Source of the DNA: Micromonospora sp. NBC_01740
GTDB lineage: Bacteria > Actinomycetota > Actinomycetes > Mycobacteriales > Micromonosporaceae
Length of the DNA stretch: 64,000 nucleotides
Direction of reading: 5' to 3'
Assembly: GCF_035920365.1 (NCBI RefSeq)
Contig: NZ_CP109150.1
Coordinates: 2,232,001-2,296,000 of the forward strand
This document shows positions 43,911 through 54,730 of this stretch, piece by piece. Position numbers and translations under genes: made by a program. The notes below the pieces were generated by a model. That model made no database searches and was not told the DNA's origin. It was given only the letters and a program-made list of their open reading frames with translations. The first letter of the stretch is position 1. Each line of letters starts with the position of its first letter.

Positions 43911-44744
43911 ATGGGCAGTCCTCCGATGATCGACGGCGCTTTCGCCCGGTGGCTGGCGGCCCGGGCCGGTCAGGCGCTGCTCGGCCTGCGGTCCGAGATG
44001 GGTTTCGCCGACGCGGGGGCGTTGAAGTCGGCGGGCGACAAGGTCTCGCACGACCTGATCCGCACAGAGCTGGCGAAGTGGCGGCCGGGTGACGCGGTCC
44101 TCTCCGAGGAGGACGAGGGTTCGCGGCTGGCCTGGGCGGCGGAGGTGAACGCCGAGGCGGTCTCCCGGCTGGCGGCGGACCGGGTGTGGATCATCGATCC
44201 GCTGGACGGCACCCGGGAGTTCGCCGAGGAGGGCCGTTCGGACTGGGCGGTGCACGTGGCGCTCTGGGCGCGTGACGCGCCGACGCCGCACGGGCTGGTG
44301 GCGGGCGCGGTCGGGCTGCCGGCGCAGCAACGGGTGCTGGGCACCGACTATCCGCCGGCGTACCCGCAGCTGACCCCGGAGGCGGCCGCGGCGCCCGGCG
44401 GGCGGACGATCCGCCTGGCGGCGAGCCGGAGCCGGCCGCCGGTGTTCCTGACCGACCTGGCGGAGGACGTCGGGGCGCACCTGGTGCCGATGGGCTCGGC
44501 CGGGGCGAAGATCGCCGCGGTGGTCACCGGTGAGGTGGACGCCTACATCCACGCGGGCGGCCAGTACGAGTGGGACTCGGCCGCGCCGGTCGCTGTGGCG
44601 ACGGCCACCGGGCTGCACGCTTCCCGGATCGACGGTTCTGCGCTGAGATACAACGAGGCGGATCCGCGCCTGCCGGACCTGCTGGTCTGCCGCGAGGATC
44701 TCGCCAGTCGGTTGCTTGCAGCGTTGCAGCGTCATTCCGGGTAG
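43911..44744 (+). CDS. cysQ: 3'(2'),5'-bisphosphate nucleotidase, CysQ-like
   Basis: This 277-residue member of the inositol monophosphatase superfamily has the metal-binding LSEEDEG, the signature DPLDGTREF and a C-terminal YIHAGGQYEWDSAAPVAVA. CysQ removes PAP (or PAPS), a by-product of sulfate assimilation. Position directly before cysD-cysN supports this role over inositol or histidinol phosphatase. The ATG has a CAGGAG site. Confidence 0.88.
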   Translation: MGSPPMIDGAFARWLAARAGQALLGLRSEMGFADAGALKSAGDKVSHDLIRTELAKWRPGDAVLSEEDEGSRLAWAAEVNAEAVSRLAADRVWIIDPLDGTREFAEEGRSDWAVHVALWARDAPTPHGLVAGAVGLPAQQRVLGTDYPPAYPQLTPEAAAAPGGRTIRLAASRSRPPVFLTDLAEDVGAHLVPMGSAGAKIAAVVTGEVDAYIHAGGQYEWDSAAPVAVATATGLHASRIDGSALRYNEADPRLPDLLVCREDLASRLLAALQRHSG

Positions 44745-44825
44745 CCTGAGCGGCACTTCTTGGCATGCCCGACCGGAAAGGTCTGGAATATCGATGAGCG
44801 GATTCGAGCGAAGCGAGCCCGTGTC

Positions 44826-45737
44826 ATGACCGCCCCCGCCGCCTACCAGGTGTCGCACCTCGACGCGCTGGAGGCCGAGAGCATCTTCGTGATGCGCGAG
44901 GTGGTCGCCGAGATGGAGCGGCCCGTGCTGCTCTTCTCGGGCGGCAAGGACTCGATCGTGATGCTCCGGCTGGCCCAGAAGGCGTTCGCCCCGGCCAACA
45001 TCCCGTTCCCGGTCATGCACGTGGACACCGGGCACAACTTCCCCGAGGTCCTGGAATACCGGGACCAGCGGGTCGCCGAGCTGGGGCTGCAACTGGTGGT
45101 GGCGAGCGTGCCGGAGGCGCTGGCCAGCGGGCTGGTGCGGGAGTCGGGCGACGGGATGCGCAACCGGATCCAGACGCCGGTGCTGCTGGACGCGGTGGAG
45201 AAGCACCGGTTCGACGCGCTCTTCGGCGGCGCCCGCCGCGACGAGGAGAAGGCCCGCGCCAAGGAGCGGGTGTTCAGCTTCCGCGACGAGTTCGGCCAGT
45301 GGGACCCGAAGAACCAGCGCCCGGAGCTGTGGTCGCTCTACAACGGCCGCCACCACCCGGGCGAGTCGATCCGGGTCTTCCCGCTGTCCAACTGGACCGA
45401 GCTGGACGTCTGGCACTACATCGCGCGCGAGCGCATCGCCCTGCCGTCGATCTACTACGCCCACGAGCGCGAGGTGGTCGAGCGCGACGGGATGCTCTAC
45501 GCGGTCAACGAGTTCTTCCGCCCCCGGGCGGGCGAGGACCGGTTCAAGGCGCGGGTGCGCTACCGGACGGTGGGCGACGCGTCCTGCACGGCGGCGGTCC
45601 GTTCCGACGCCGACACGGTCGAGAAGGTCATCGAGGAGGTCGCCGCCACCCGGATCACCGAGCGCGGCGCCACCCGGGGCGACGACCGGGTCAGCGAGGC
45701 CGCCATGGAGGACCGCAAGCGGGAGGGCTACTTCTGA
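44826..45737 (+). CDS. cysD: Sulfate adenylyltransferase subunit 2
   Basis: This 303-residue subunit forms adenosine 5'-phosphosulfate from ATP and sulfate. The PP-loop is LFSGGKDSIVMLRLA. VMHVDTGHNFPEVLEYRD, GGARRDEEKARAKERVFSFRD and the late DASCTAAVRSDADTVEKVIEE are diagnostic of CysD. The stop overlaps the cysN start by one base (TGATG), so the subunits are translationally coupled. No strong ribosome site is seen before the ATG. Confidence 0.96.
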   Translation: MTAPAAYQVSHLDALEAESIFVMREVVAEMERPVLLFSGGKDSIVMLRLAQKAFAPANIPFPVMHVDTGHNFPEVLEYRDQRVAELGLQLVVASVPEALASGLVRESGDGMRNRIQTPVLLDAVEKHRFDALFGGARRDEEKARAKERVFSFRDEFGQWDPKNQRPELWSLYNGRHHPGESIRVFPLSNWTELDVWHYIARERIALPSIYYAHEREVVERDGMLYAVNEFFRPRAGEDRFKARVRYRTVGDASCTAAVRSDADTVEKVIEEVAATRITERGATRGDDRVSEAAMEDRKREGYF

Positions 45738-47041
45738 TGACCACCGAGACCGTCGCGCCCGCGGCCACCGAGACGCCCGGCAGGCCGATGGACCTGCTGC
45801 GCTTCGCCACCGCCGGCAGCGTCGACGACGGCAAGTCGACGCTGATCGGCCGGCTGCTTTACGACACGAAGTCGCTCTTCACCGACCAGCTCGCCGCCGT
45901 CGAGGCGGTCAGCGCGGCCCGGGGCGACGAGTACACGAACCTGGCGCTGCTCACCGACGGCCTGCGGGCCGAGCGCGAGCAGGGCATCACCATCGACGTG
46001 GCGTACCGCTACTTCGCCACCCCCCGGCGGAAGTTCATCATCGCGGACACCCCGGGGCACATCCAGTACACGCGCAACATGGTCACCGGGGCGTCGACGG
46101 CCGACCTGGCGCTGATCCTGGTGGACGCCCGCAAGGGCCTGGTCGAGCAGTCCCGCCGGCACGCGTTCCTCTGCTCGCTGCTGCGCGTGCCGCACCTGGT
46201 CCTCTGCGTCAACAAGATGGACCTGGTCGACTTCTCGCAGGAGGTCTTCGAGCGGATCGCGGACGAGTTCACCGCGTTCGCCGCGAAGCTCGACGTGCCC
46301 GACCTGACGGTGGTGCCGATCTCGGCGCTGCGCGGCGACAACATCGTCGCCCGGTCGGAGAACATGCCCTGGTACGAGGGCCCGTCGCTGCTGCACCACC
46401 TGGAGCGGGTGCACATCGCGAGCGACCGCAACCTGGTCGACGTCCGGTTCCCGGTGCAGTACGTGATCCGCCCGCAGTCGACCACCGTGACCGACTACCG
46501 GGGCTACGCCGGCCAGGTCGCCTCCGGCGTGCTCAAGCCGGGCGACGAGGTGATGGTGCTGCCGTCCGGGTTCACCAGCCGGATCGCCGCCGTGGAGACC
46601 GCCGACGGGCCGGTCGCGGAGGCGTTCCCGCCGATGTCGGTGACCGTACGCCTGGAAGACGAGATCGACATCTCCCGGGGCGACATGATCTGCCGTCCCA
46701 ACAACGCCCCGGCGGTGTCCCAGGACATCGAGGCGATGGTGTGCTGGATGGACGAGACCCGTCCGCTCCAGGTCGGCGGCAGGTACGCGATCAAGCACAC
46801 CACCCGCTCCGCGCGGGCGATCGTGCGCGGGCTGCACTACCGGCTGGACGTCAACTCGTTGCACCGCGACGAGTCCGCCGACGGGCTCGGGCTCAACGAG
46901 ATCGGCCGGGTGCGGTTGCGGACCACCGTGCCGCTGCTCGCGGACGAGTACCGCCGCAACCGGACCACCGGCGGCTTCGTGATCATCGACGAGGCCACCA
47001 ACCGCACCGTCGGCGCGGGGATGATCGTCGAGGCGCAGTGA
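45737..47041 (+). CDS. cysN: Sulfate adenylyltransferase subunit 1 (GTPase)
   Basis: This 434-residue EF-Tu-like GTPase drives the CysD reaction. G1 is GSVDDGKSTLIGRLL, G3 is DTPGH and G4 is NKMD. EREQGITIDVAYRYF is the switch region. Two beta-barrel domains follow. It has no fused APS kinase (CysC) domain, unlike mycobacterial CysNC, and no cysC or cysH lies next to it. A terminator hairpin follows 9 bp after the stop. Confidence 0.96.
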   Translation: MTTETVAPAATETPGRPMDLLRFATAGSVDDGKSTLIGRLLYDTKSLFTDQLAAVEAVSAARGDEYTNLALLTDGLRAEREQGITIDVAYRYFATPRRKFIIADTPGHIQYTRNMVTGASTADLALILVDARKGLVEQSRRHAFLCSLLRVPHLVLCVNKMDLVDFSQEVFERIADEFTAFAAKLDVPDLTVVPISALRGDNIVARSENMPWYEGPSLLHHLERVHIASDRNLVDVRFPVQYVIRPQSTTVTDYRGYAGQVASGVLKPGDEVMVLPSGFTSRIAAVETADGPVAEAFPPMSVTVRLEDEIDISRGDMICRPNNAPAVSQDIEAMVCWMDETRPLQVGGRYAIKHTTRSARAIVRGLHYRLDVNSLHRDESADGLGLNEIGRVRLRTTVPLLADEYRRNRTTGGFVIIDEATNRTVGAGMIVEAQ

Positions 47042-47049
47042 GTCCCGCC

Positions 47050-47077
47050 GACGGGCGGGTGCCGACACCCGCCCGTC
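47050..47077. terminator. Terminator after cysN
   Basis: A perfect 12-bp stem (47050-47061 with 47066-47077) with loop CCGA separates cysN from the convergent galK. Confidence 0.85.
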
Positions 47078-47166
47078 GCCTGCCGGGCTGACCGCGCCCG
47101 GCGCAGGGCCCCGGGCCGGCAGCCGCCGCTGCCCGCCGGGCGGCCGGCGGGGCGCCGCGTCGGTGC

Positions 47167-48323
<1,157 letters not shown>

Positions 48324-48327
<4 letters not shown>

Positions 48328-49307
48328 CGCGGCCCCGCGACGTGCGTGCGGTAGAAGGCCCAGGCGTCGGCGACGATGTCGGGCAGGGTCGGCTTCTGCG
48401 GCACCCAGCCCAGCTCCTCGCGGGCCAGCGCGGACGACGCGACCAGCTCGGCGGGGTCGCCCTCGCGGCGCGGCGCCACCTCGACCGGCACGGGGTGGCC
48501 GGTGACCTCGCGGACCACGTCGACCACCTGCCGGTTGGTGAAGCCGTTGCCGTTGCCCAGGTTGTAGATCCGGTGCTGGCCGGCGGTGGCGGCGCCGAGC
48601 GCCAGCAGGTGGGCGCGGGCCAGGTCGGCGACGTGGATGTAGTCGCGCACGCAGGTGCCGTCGACGGTCGGGTAGTCGTCGCCGAAGAGCTGGAGCTTCT
48701 CCCGCCGGCCGGCGGCCACCTCCAGCGCGATCGGGATCAGGTGGGTCTCGGGGTCGTGCCGCTCGCCGAGCGCGACGTCGCCGTCGAGGTAGGCGCCGGC
48801 CACGTTGAAGTAGCGCAGCGAGACGGCGGCCAGGCCGTGCCCGATCGCCTCGGAGGTGAGGGCCATGTCGACGGCGAGCTTGGTGGCGCCGTACGTGTTG
48901 GTGGGGGCCTTGACCGCGGTCTCCGGGATCGGCAGCTCAGTGGGGTTGCCGTAGACGGCGGCGGTGGAGGAGAAGACCAGGCGGGGTACGCCGGCGGCCC
49001 GGACGGCGTCGATCAGGGCGATCGAGCCGACCGTGTTGGCGTGCCAGTAGAGCTCGGGCCTGGTCATCGACTCGCCGGCGGCGATCAGCGCGGCGAAGTG
49101 CAGCACCCCGTCGAAGCCCGCGCCCGGGGTGAGCACCCGCGCGGCGTCGTGGACGGACGCGTCGACGTACGTCGCGTCGGCGGCGAGCGCCTCCCGGTGA
49201 CCGGTGCGCAGGTTGTCGAGCACCACCACCTCGTGGCCGGCGTCGAGCAGCATCCGGGTCACCACGCTGCCGATGAAGCCGGCGCCGCCGGTGACGAGCA
49301 GTTTCAC
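48324..49307 (-). CDS. galE: UDP-glucose 4-epimerase
   Basis: This 327-residue short-chain dehydrogenase/reductase interconverts UDP-glucose and UDP-galactose with bound NAD. The dinucleotide motif is VTGGAGFIGS. The active site is the SSTAAVYG serine with YGATKLAVD (Tyr-x-x-x-Lys). Late motifs YNLGNGNGFTNRQVVD and ADLARAHLLAL fit GalE. The GTG start has a GGAGGAG site 7 nt upstream. It is the first gene of galE-galK, and galU lies elsewhere in the window. Confidence 0.95.
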
Positions 49308-49470
49308 GTCGGTCTCCTCCTAGCCTGGCCGCCCGGTAGCGGCCCATGTCGTGATCACCCTACGGCCGGTCGTCCGGTGGCCGCCCTCCGTCAGCGACCT
49401 TGCCATTCCACCATGATTCCCCAACTTCGAACAGAGCCGAACACGGACAGCCTGTCGGCGCCGTGCTGTC

Positions 49471-49476
49471 TACCAT
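49471..49476 (+). promoter_or_regulatory. -10 element TACCAT
   Basis: TACCAT lies 7 nt before the ATG at 49484, and there is no ribosome binding site. Confidence 0.55.
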
Positions 49477-49483
49477 CACAGTC

Positions 49484-50509
49484 ATGCGGGAAGCGGGTGC
49501 TCCCGGGCCGCGGCGACGCGCCCGGGGCCGGCCACGCCGCGAGCCGGGGCCGCTGCCCCGGGCCGTCGCCCGGATGGTGGTGCGCGCCGCCGACGCCGCC
49601 ACCCGGGCGGTGACGGCCCTGCTCGGCGCCAGCCCGGCGGCCGGCCGGGAGCGGATCAGCGAGGCGGAGCTGCGCGACCTGGTGGCCGCCAACACCCTGC
49701 TCGACCCGGTCGAGCGCCGGATCATCGACGAGGTGCTGGCCGCGGGCGCGAGCCTGGTCCGCGAGGTGATGATGCCGCGCACCGAGGTCGTCTTCCTCTC
49801 CGCCCGGCACACCATCGCCGAGGCGGAGCGGCTGGTCCGGGCCGAGACGCACACCCGCTACCCCGTGGTCGACGGCACCCACGACGACGTGGTCGGCTTC
49901 GTGCACCTGCGCGACGTGCTGCTCCGCCCCGACCTCGACCCCCGCACCACCGTCGGCGAGCTGACCCGGGAGGTGAAGCGGCTGCCCGGCAGCAAACGGG
50001 TGCTCGCCGCGCTCAGCGAGATGCGCCGGGAACGCCACCACCTCGCCGTCGTGGTCGACGAGTACGGCGGCACCGCCGGCATCGTCACCCTGGAGGACCT
50101 GATCGAGGAGCTGATCGGGGAGATCCACGACGAGTACGACACCGCCCCCGAGCCGGTGCACGCGGGCCTGCCCGCCGTGGTGGACGGCCGGCTCAACCTC
50201 GCCGACTTCGCCGAGCGCACCGGGGTGAGCCTGCCACCCGGCCCGTACGAGACGGTCGGCGGATTCGTGATGGCCGCGCTGGGCCGGCTCCCGGTCGCCG
50301 GCGACGAGGTGCCGGTGACCGCCGGCCCGGCCGCCGACGGCGGCGCGGCACCCGACGACCCGTCCGGCGGATGGCTGCTGCGGGTGCTCACGCTGGAGGG
50401 ACGACGGGTGGCCCGGCTCACGGTCACCGCCGGGCGCCTGCCGGAGCCACGGCGCGAGGCCGCCGCCCCGACACCGACGGGGCGGAGCCGACCCGCCGGG
50501 CCGTCATGA
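49484..50509 (+). CDS. CBS-domain CorC/HlyC-like protein
   Basis: This 341-residue protein has a basic N-terminus, then a CBS pair (REVMMPRTEVVFLSARHTIAEAERLV, HTRYPVVDGTHDDVVGFVHLRDVL and VDEYGGTAGIVTLEDLIEELIGEI). A C-terminal CorC_HlyC domain follows (VDGRLNLADFAERTG, YETVGGFVMAALGRLP). It lacks the DUF21 membrane helices of full CNNM/CorB proteins, so it resembles soluble CorC/TlyC, linked to magnesium or cobalt transport. Leaderless start by TACCAT. A function as a haemolysin is not implied. Confidence 0.87.
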   Translation: MREAGAPGPRRRARGRPRREPGPLPRAVARMVVRAADAATRAVTALLGASPAAGRERISEAELRDLVAANTLLDPVERRIIDEVLAAGASLVREVMMPRTEVVFLSARHTIAEAERLVRAETHTRYPVVDGTHDDVVGFVHLRDVLLRPDLDPRTTVGELTREVKRLPGSKRVLAALSEMRRERHHLAVVVDEYGGTAGIVTLEDLIEELIGEIHDEYDTAPEPVHAGLPAVVDGRLNLADFAERTGVSLPPGPYETVGGFVMAALGRLPVAGDEVPVTAGPAADGGAAPDDPSGGWLLRVLTLEGRRVARLTVTAGRLPEPRREAAAPTPTGRSRPAGPS

Positions 50510-51568
<1,059 letters not shown>

Positions 51569-51614
51569 CGCCCCGGCGCGACGGGTGAGGGCGGACGGGC
51601 CGGTGGCCGGAGGG

Positions 51615-52172
51615 ATGACGCACAGCGTGGATCGCAGGGACGGGACGCCGGACGCCGGTGACACCATCGAGATCGGCATCGCGGTCGACATCCCGGAGCC
51701 GTGGGGCGGCATGCTCACCCGGCGGCGGGTCGAGGCCGGCGACCCTCGGGTCGTGCCCGCGCACGTGACCCTGCTCGGGCCGACCGAGATCCCGGTGGCG
51801 ACGCTGCCGGCGGTGGAACGGCACCTCGGGGCGGTCGCCGCCGCCCACCTGCCGTTCACCCTGCACCTGCGGGGCACCGGGACGTTCCGGCCGGTGACCC
51901 AGGTCGTCTTCGTGGCGGTGGCCGCCGGGATCAGCGAGTGCGAGCTGCTCGCCGCCGCGATCAGGGCCGCCCCGGAGCTGCACCGCGAGACGCGCTTCCC
52001 GTACCACCCGCACGTCACGGTCGCGCAGGACGTCGCGCCGGAGGCGCTGGACCGGGCGTACGAGGACCTGGCCGACTTCTCGGCCATGTTCGAGGTCGAG
52101 GCGTTCACCCTCTTCTCGCACAGCGGGCAGACCCGGTGGCAGCCGCGCCGGGACTTCCGGCTGGGCGGCTGA
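51615..52172 (+). CDS. 2'-5' RNA ligase/2H phosphoesterase family
   Basis: This protein of about 185 residues has the two HxTx motifs of the 2H phosphoesterase superfamily (PAHVTLLGPTEIP and YHPHVTVAQDV). It probably hydrolyses 2',5'- or cyclic phosphodiesters on RNA or nucleotides. The start is uncertain: ATG 51615 directly abuts GGAGGG, while GTG 51627 has that site 12 nt upstream. It lies between trpS and a YihY-type gene. Confidence 0.85.
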   Translation: MTHSVDRRDGTPDAGDTIEIGIAVDIPEPWGGMLTRRRVEAGDPRVVPAHVTLLGPTEIPVATLPAVERHLGAVAAAHLPFTLHLRGTGTFRPVTQVVFVAVAAGISECELLAAAIRAAPELHRETRFPYHPHVTVAQDVAPEALDRAYEDLADFSAMFEVEAFTLFSHSGQTRWQPRRDFRLGG

Positions 52173-52307
52173 GCGGTCGGCCCGGGTGCGCCACGAGCGC
52201 CACGGCGCCCACCTTCCCGGCGCCGGCCCGCGTCGGACGACCGCCGCCCGGTGCGGGGCGGCGTCCGGTTGCCCGCACGGGGGCGAAGGATCGGCGAGGA
52301 TGACGGC

Positions 52308-53231
52308 GTGAACGTGCTGAGCCGCATCGAGGCGGGCATCGACAGCAGGATCAGCGCGGTGCGCCGCCGGTGGGGCGTCGCGGACCACCTGTGGCGGGCC
52401 GGCGTGCTCTACACCGACGTGCTGGGCGGGCGGCTGGCCGCCGCGATCGCCTACTACGGCTTCTTCGCGGTCTTCGCGCTGGCGCTGGTCGGGTACTCGA
52501 TCTTCGGGGCCATCCTGGAGGACAACGACGAGGTCAGCGACGCCGCCGCCGACTTCCTCCGGGAGAACCTGCCGTTCCTCGACCCCGTGCAGATCGCCGA
52601 CAGCAGCGGCACGGTCGGGGTGGTCGGCCTGATCATCCTGGCGTTCACCGGGATCGGCTGGGTCGAGGCGATCCGCTCCTCCCAGCGGCTCATGTACGGG
52701 CTCAACCAGCAACCGGGCAACCTGGTGGTCCGCCGCCTGGTCGACCTCGGCGTGCTGGTGGTCATCTTCGTGCTGCTCGGCGTCTCGGTGGCGGCGGTGG
52801 ACACCCTGGAGTCGCTGCTGCGCTTCCTGCTGCGCAGCACCGGCTCGGCGGGCCTGACCACGGTCAGCGCGGTGCTCAGCGTGCTGGTCAACGCGGTGCT
52901 GGCCACCCTGCTGCTGGTGGCGGTGCCGAGGCTGCGGATGACCCGGTCCCGGCTGCGCCCCGTGGTGCTGCTGGTCGCGGTCGGCATCACGCTGCTGAAC
53001 ACCGTCGGGCGCTTCTACGTGGTACGCACCGAGCGGAACCCGGCGTACACGGTCGTGGCGGGCGCCGTGGGCCTGCTGCTCTACCTCTACCTGCTCAACC
53101 AGTTGGTGCTCTTCGGCGCGGCGCTGGCCGCGACCAGCCCGCGCGGTCGGGTGGTGGACCTGGCGGCGAGCCCGGCGCCGGCCGAGACGGACGCGGAGAC
53201 GGATCCCGGCACCCCGGGCGGGGCCGGATGA
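52308..53231 (+). CDS. YihY/BrkB-family membrane protein
   Basis: This 307-residue protein has about six membrane helices and the family-typical segments GGRLAAAIAYYGFFAVFALALVGYSIFG, TGIGWVEAIRSSQRLMYGL and YLYLLNQLVLFGAALAA. It is often mislabelled RNase BN; members are probably envelope or transport proteins. The C-terminus is a short acidic tail. The GTG start has GAGGAT 6 nt upstream and may be leaderless. Its stop overlaps the GntR gene start (ATGA). Confidence 0.88.
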   Translation: MNVLSRIEAGIDSRISAVRRRWGVADHLWRAGVLYTDVLGGRLAAAIAYYGFFAVFALALVGYSIFGAILEDNDEVSDAAADFLRENLPFLDPVQIADSSGTVGVVGLIILAFTGIGWVEAIRSSQRLMYGLNQQPGNLVVRRLVDLGVLVVIFVLLGVSVAAVDTLESLLRFLLRSTGSAGLTTVSAVLSVLVNAVLATLLLVAVPRLRMTRSRLRPVVLLVAVGITLLNTVGRFYVVRTERNPAYTVVAGAVGLLLYLYLLNQLVLFGAALAATSPRGRVVDLAASPAPAETDAETDPGTPGGAG

Positions 53232-53614
53232 GCGGGGGAGCGGGCGTGCGGATCTCGGTCGACCAGGCCTCGGCGGTGCCGCCGTACGAGCAGGTGCGCG
53301 GGCAGCTCGCGGAGCTGATCGGGACGGGCCGGCTGGCGGTGGGCACCCGGCTGCCCACCGTCCGGGCGTTCGCGGCCGACCTCGGGCTGGCGGTCAACAC
53401 CGTGGCGCGGGCCTACCGGGAGCTGGAGGCGGCCGGTCTGCTGGAGACCCGCGGCCGGCACGGCACCTTCGTCGCGCCCGGGCGCGACGACGCGACGGAC
53501 CGGTTGCAGCGGGTCGCGGCCGACTACGCCGCCGAGGCCGCCCGGTTGGGCGTGCCGCCCGCGGCGGCGCTGGCCCTGGTCCGCGCGGCGTTGGACGCGG
53601 CCCGGCCGGGCTGA
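53228..53614 (+). CDS. GntR-family regulator, YtrA type
   Basis: This 128-residue protein has the GntR winged helix (PPYEQVRGQLAELIGTGRLAVGTRLPTVRAFAADLGLAVNTVARAYRELEAAGLLETRGRHGTFVA) and only a short helical C-terminus, as in the YtrA subfamily. It is translationally coupled to the YihY-type gene by a 4-nt overlap. YtrA-type regulators often control adjacent transporter genes; no ABC transporter adjoins here. Confidence 0.9.
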   Translation: MSGGAGVRISVDQASAVPPYEQVRGQLAELIGTGRLAVGTRLPTVRAFAADLGLAVNTVARAYRELEAAGLLETRGRHGTFVAPGRDDATDRLQRVAADYAAEAARLGVPPAAALALVRAALDAARPG

Positions 53615-53689
53615 CGCACGGCGGAGTCCCGACAGCCACGACGGCGGTGAATAGGGGCGAATGCCTCCCGGCCCGGGGGCGCGACGGAC

Positions 53690-53695
53690 CATGAT
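53690..53695 (+). promoter_or_regulatory. -10 element CATGAT
   Basis: CATGAT lies 6 nt before the GTG at 53702, and there is no ribosome binding site. Confidence 0.45.
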
Positions 53696-53701
53696 GGGCG
53701 C

Positions 53702-54142
53702 GTGGGCGCACTCGTGACACTGGACCTGCCGGACGACTCGCCGATGCTCGGCCTGCCGTGGATCATCACCTTCGGCCCGCTCGGCGATGCCGACGAGTGG
53801 GAGCCGGTGGTCTGCGGCCCCTACGAGCGGCCGCACGCCCTCGCGCTGGCCGAGGCGATCGTCGCCGAGGAGCAGCTGATGGCGGTGGTCGAGCCGCTGC
53901 TGCCCGCGGTCTCGGCCGAGGAGATCCGGGGCGAGATCGCCGCGGCGCAGGTCGCCGCCGAGGACGAGGCGGCGCAGCTCGACCAGGCCGACCTCTACGG
54001 CGACTTCGAGGACACCATCGACGAGGAACTGGAGGCGGCGGCCGAGGAGGCCGACCTGGCGGAGCCGCTGGCCCCGCCCACCGAGGCCGAGCTGCGGGCT
54101 GGCTTCGGGCGCATCGCCGCCAAGCTCACCAACGGCGCCTGA
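53702..54142 (+). CDS. Acidic hypothetical protein
   Basis: This 146-residue soluble protein has a compact N-terminal part (LGLPWIITFGPLGDADEWEPVVCGPYERPHALALAEAIV) and a very acidic helical C-terminal half (EEELEAAAEEADLAEP type). I recognise no family. The start GTG follows CATGAT by 6 nt. It converges with the VOC gene, with a terminator between them. Strong third-position GC and the compact start support real coding. Confidence 0.7.
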   Translation: MGALVTLDLPDDSPMLGLPWIITFGPLGDADEWEPVVCGPYERPHALALAEAIVAEEQLMAVVEPLLPAVSAEEIRGEIAAAQVAAEDEAAQLDQADLYGDFEDTIDEELEAAAEEADLAEPLAPPTEAELRAGFGRIAAKLTNGA

Positions 54143-54146
54143 GCCG

Positions 54147-54173
54147 GCCCGGGCGGGGCCGGGCCGCCCGGGC
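54147..54173. terminator. Bidirectional terminator
   Basis: GCCCGGGCGG (54147-54156) pairs with CCGCCCGGGC (54164-54173) between convergent genes. Confidence 0.7.
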
Positions 54174-54181
54174 GGCGCGGG

Positions 54182-54553
54182 TCAGCGGCGGTGGGGCGAG
54201 CTGTGCAGTACGCAGAACTCGTTGCCCTCCGGGTCGGCCAGCACCGTGAACCCCTCGTCGCCGCGCTGCCCCACGTCCGTGGGCCGGGCGCCGAGCCCGA
54301 TCAACCGGCTCACCTCGTCCGCCGGATCGCCGTCGGCGACCACGTCCAGGTGCAGCCGGTTCTTTCCGTGCTTGGGCGTGCCGGAGCCCTGCAACCAGAC
54401 GGTGGGAGCCCCGACCCGGTCGTCCGGGGGATGGAGCTTCGCGCTGCCGTCGCCGCCGGCGTCGACGGCGTAGCCGAGCGCCGCCGCCCAGAAGGCGGCC
54501 ATCAGGTCGAGATCGACGACGTCGAGGGTGTACTGCGCGACGCGAACCACCAT
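54182..54553 (-). CDS. VOC-family (glyoxalase-like) protein
   Basis: This 123-residue vicinal-oxygen-chelate protein has paired beta-alpha-beta modules. QYTLDVVDLDLMAAFWAAALGY is the first strand-helix unit, KNRLHLDVVADGDPADEVSRLIGLGA the second, and FTVLADPEGNEFCVLH the family-typical end. It may be a dioxygenase, lyase or binding protein; the substrate is unknown. The ATG at 54553 is preceded by TACGAC at 6 nt, so it may be leaderless. Confidence 0.88.
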   Translation of the reverse strand: MVVRVAQYTLDVVDLDLMAAFWAAALGYAVDAGGDGSAKLHPPDDRVGAPTVWLQGSGTPKHGKNRLHLDVVADGDPADEVSRLIGLGARPTDVGQRGDEGFTVLADPEGNEFCVLHSSPHRR

Positions 54554-54602
54554 GGGTCCGTCGTACCCGCAGGGGCCGGGGGCGACACGCGCTCCGATGG
54601 AC

Positions 54603-54638
54603 GCCGGCGCCGCCGGAGCGGACTCCGGTGGCGCCGGC
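54603..54638 (-). terminator. Terminator after alpha-glucosidase gene
   Basis: A 16-bp stem (54603-54618 with 54623-54638, one G-T pair) with loop CGGA lies 93 bp beyond the alpha-glucosidase stop. Confidence 0.75.
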
Positions 54639-54730
54639 GCCACCTCACCCCCCACCACAAGGGGTCGGTAGCCCAGTCGCCCGTCGGCGCGGGGCACAAC
54701 GGACGACCAGGTCGATGACGGGTTACCCGC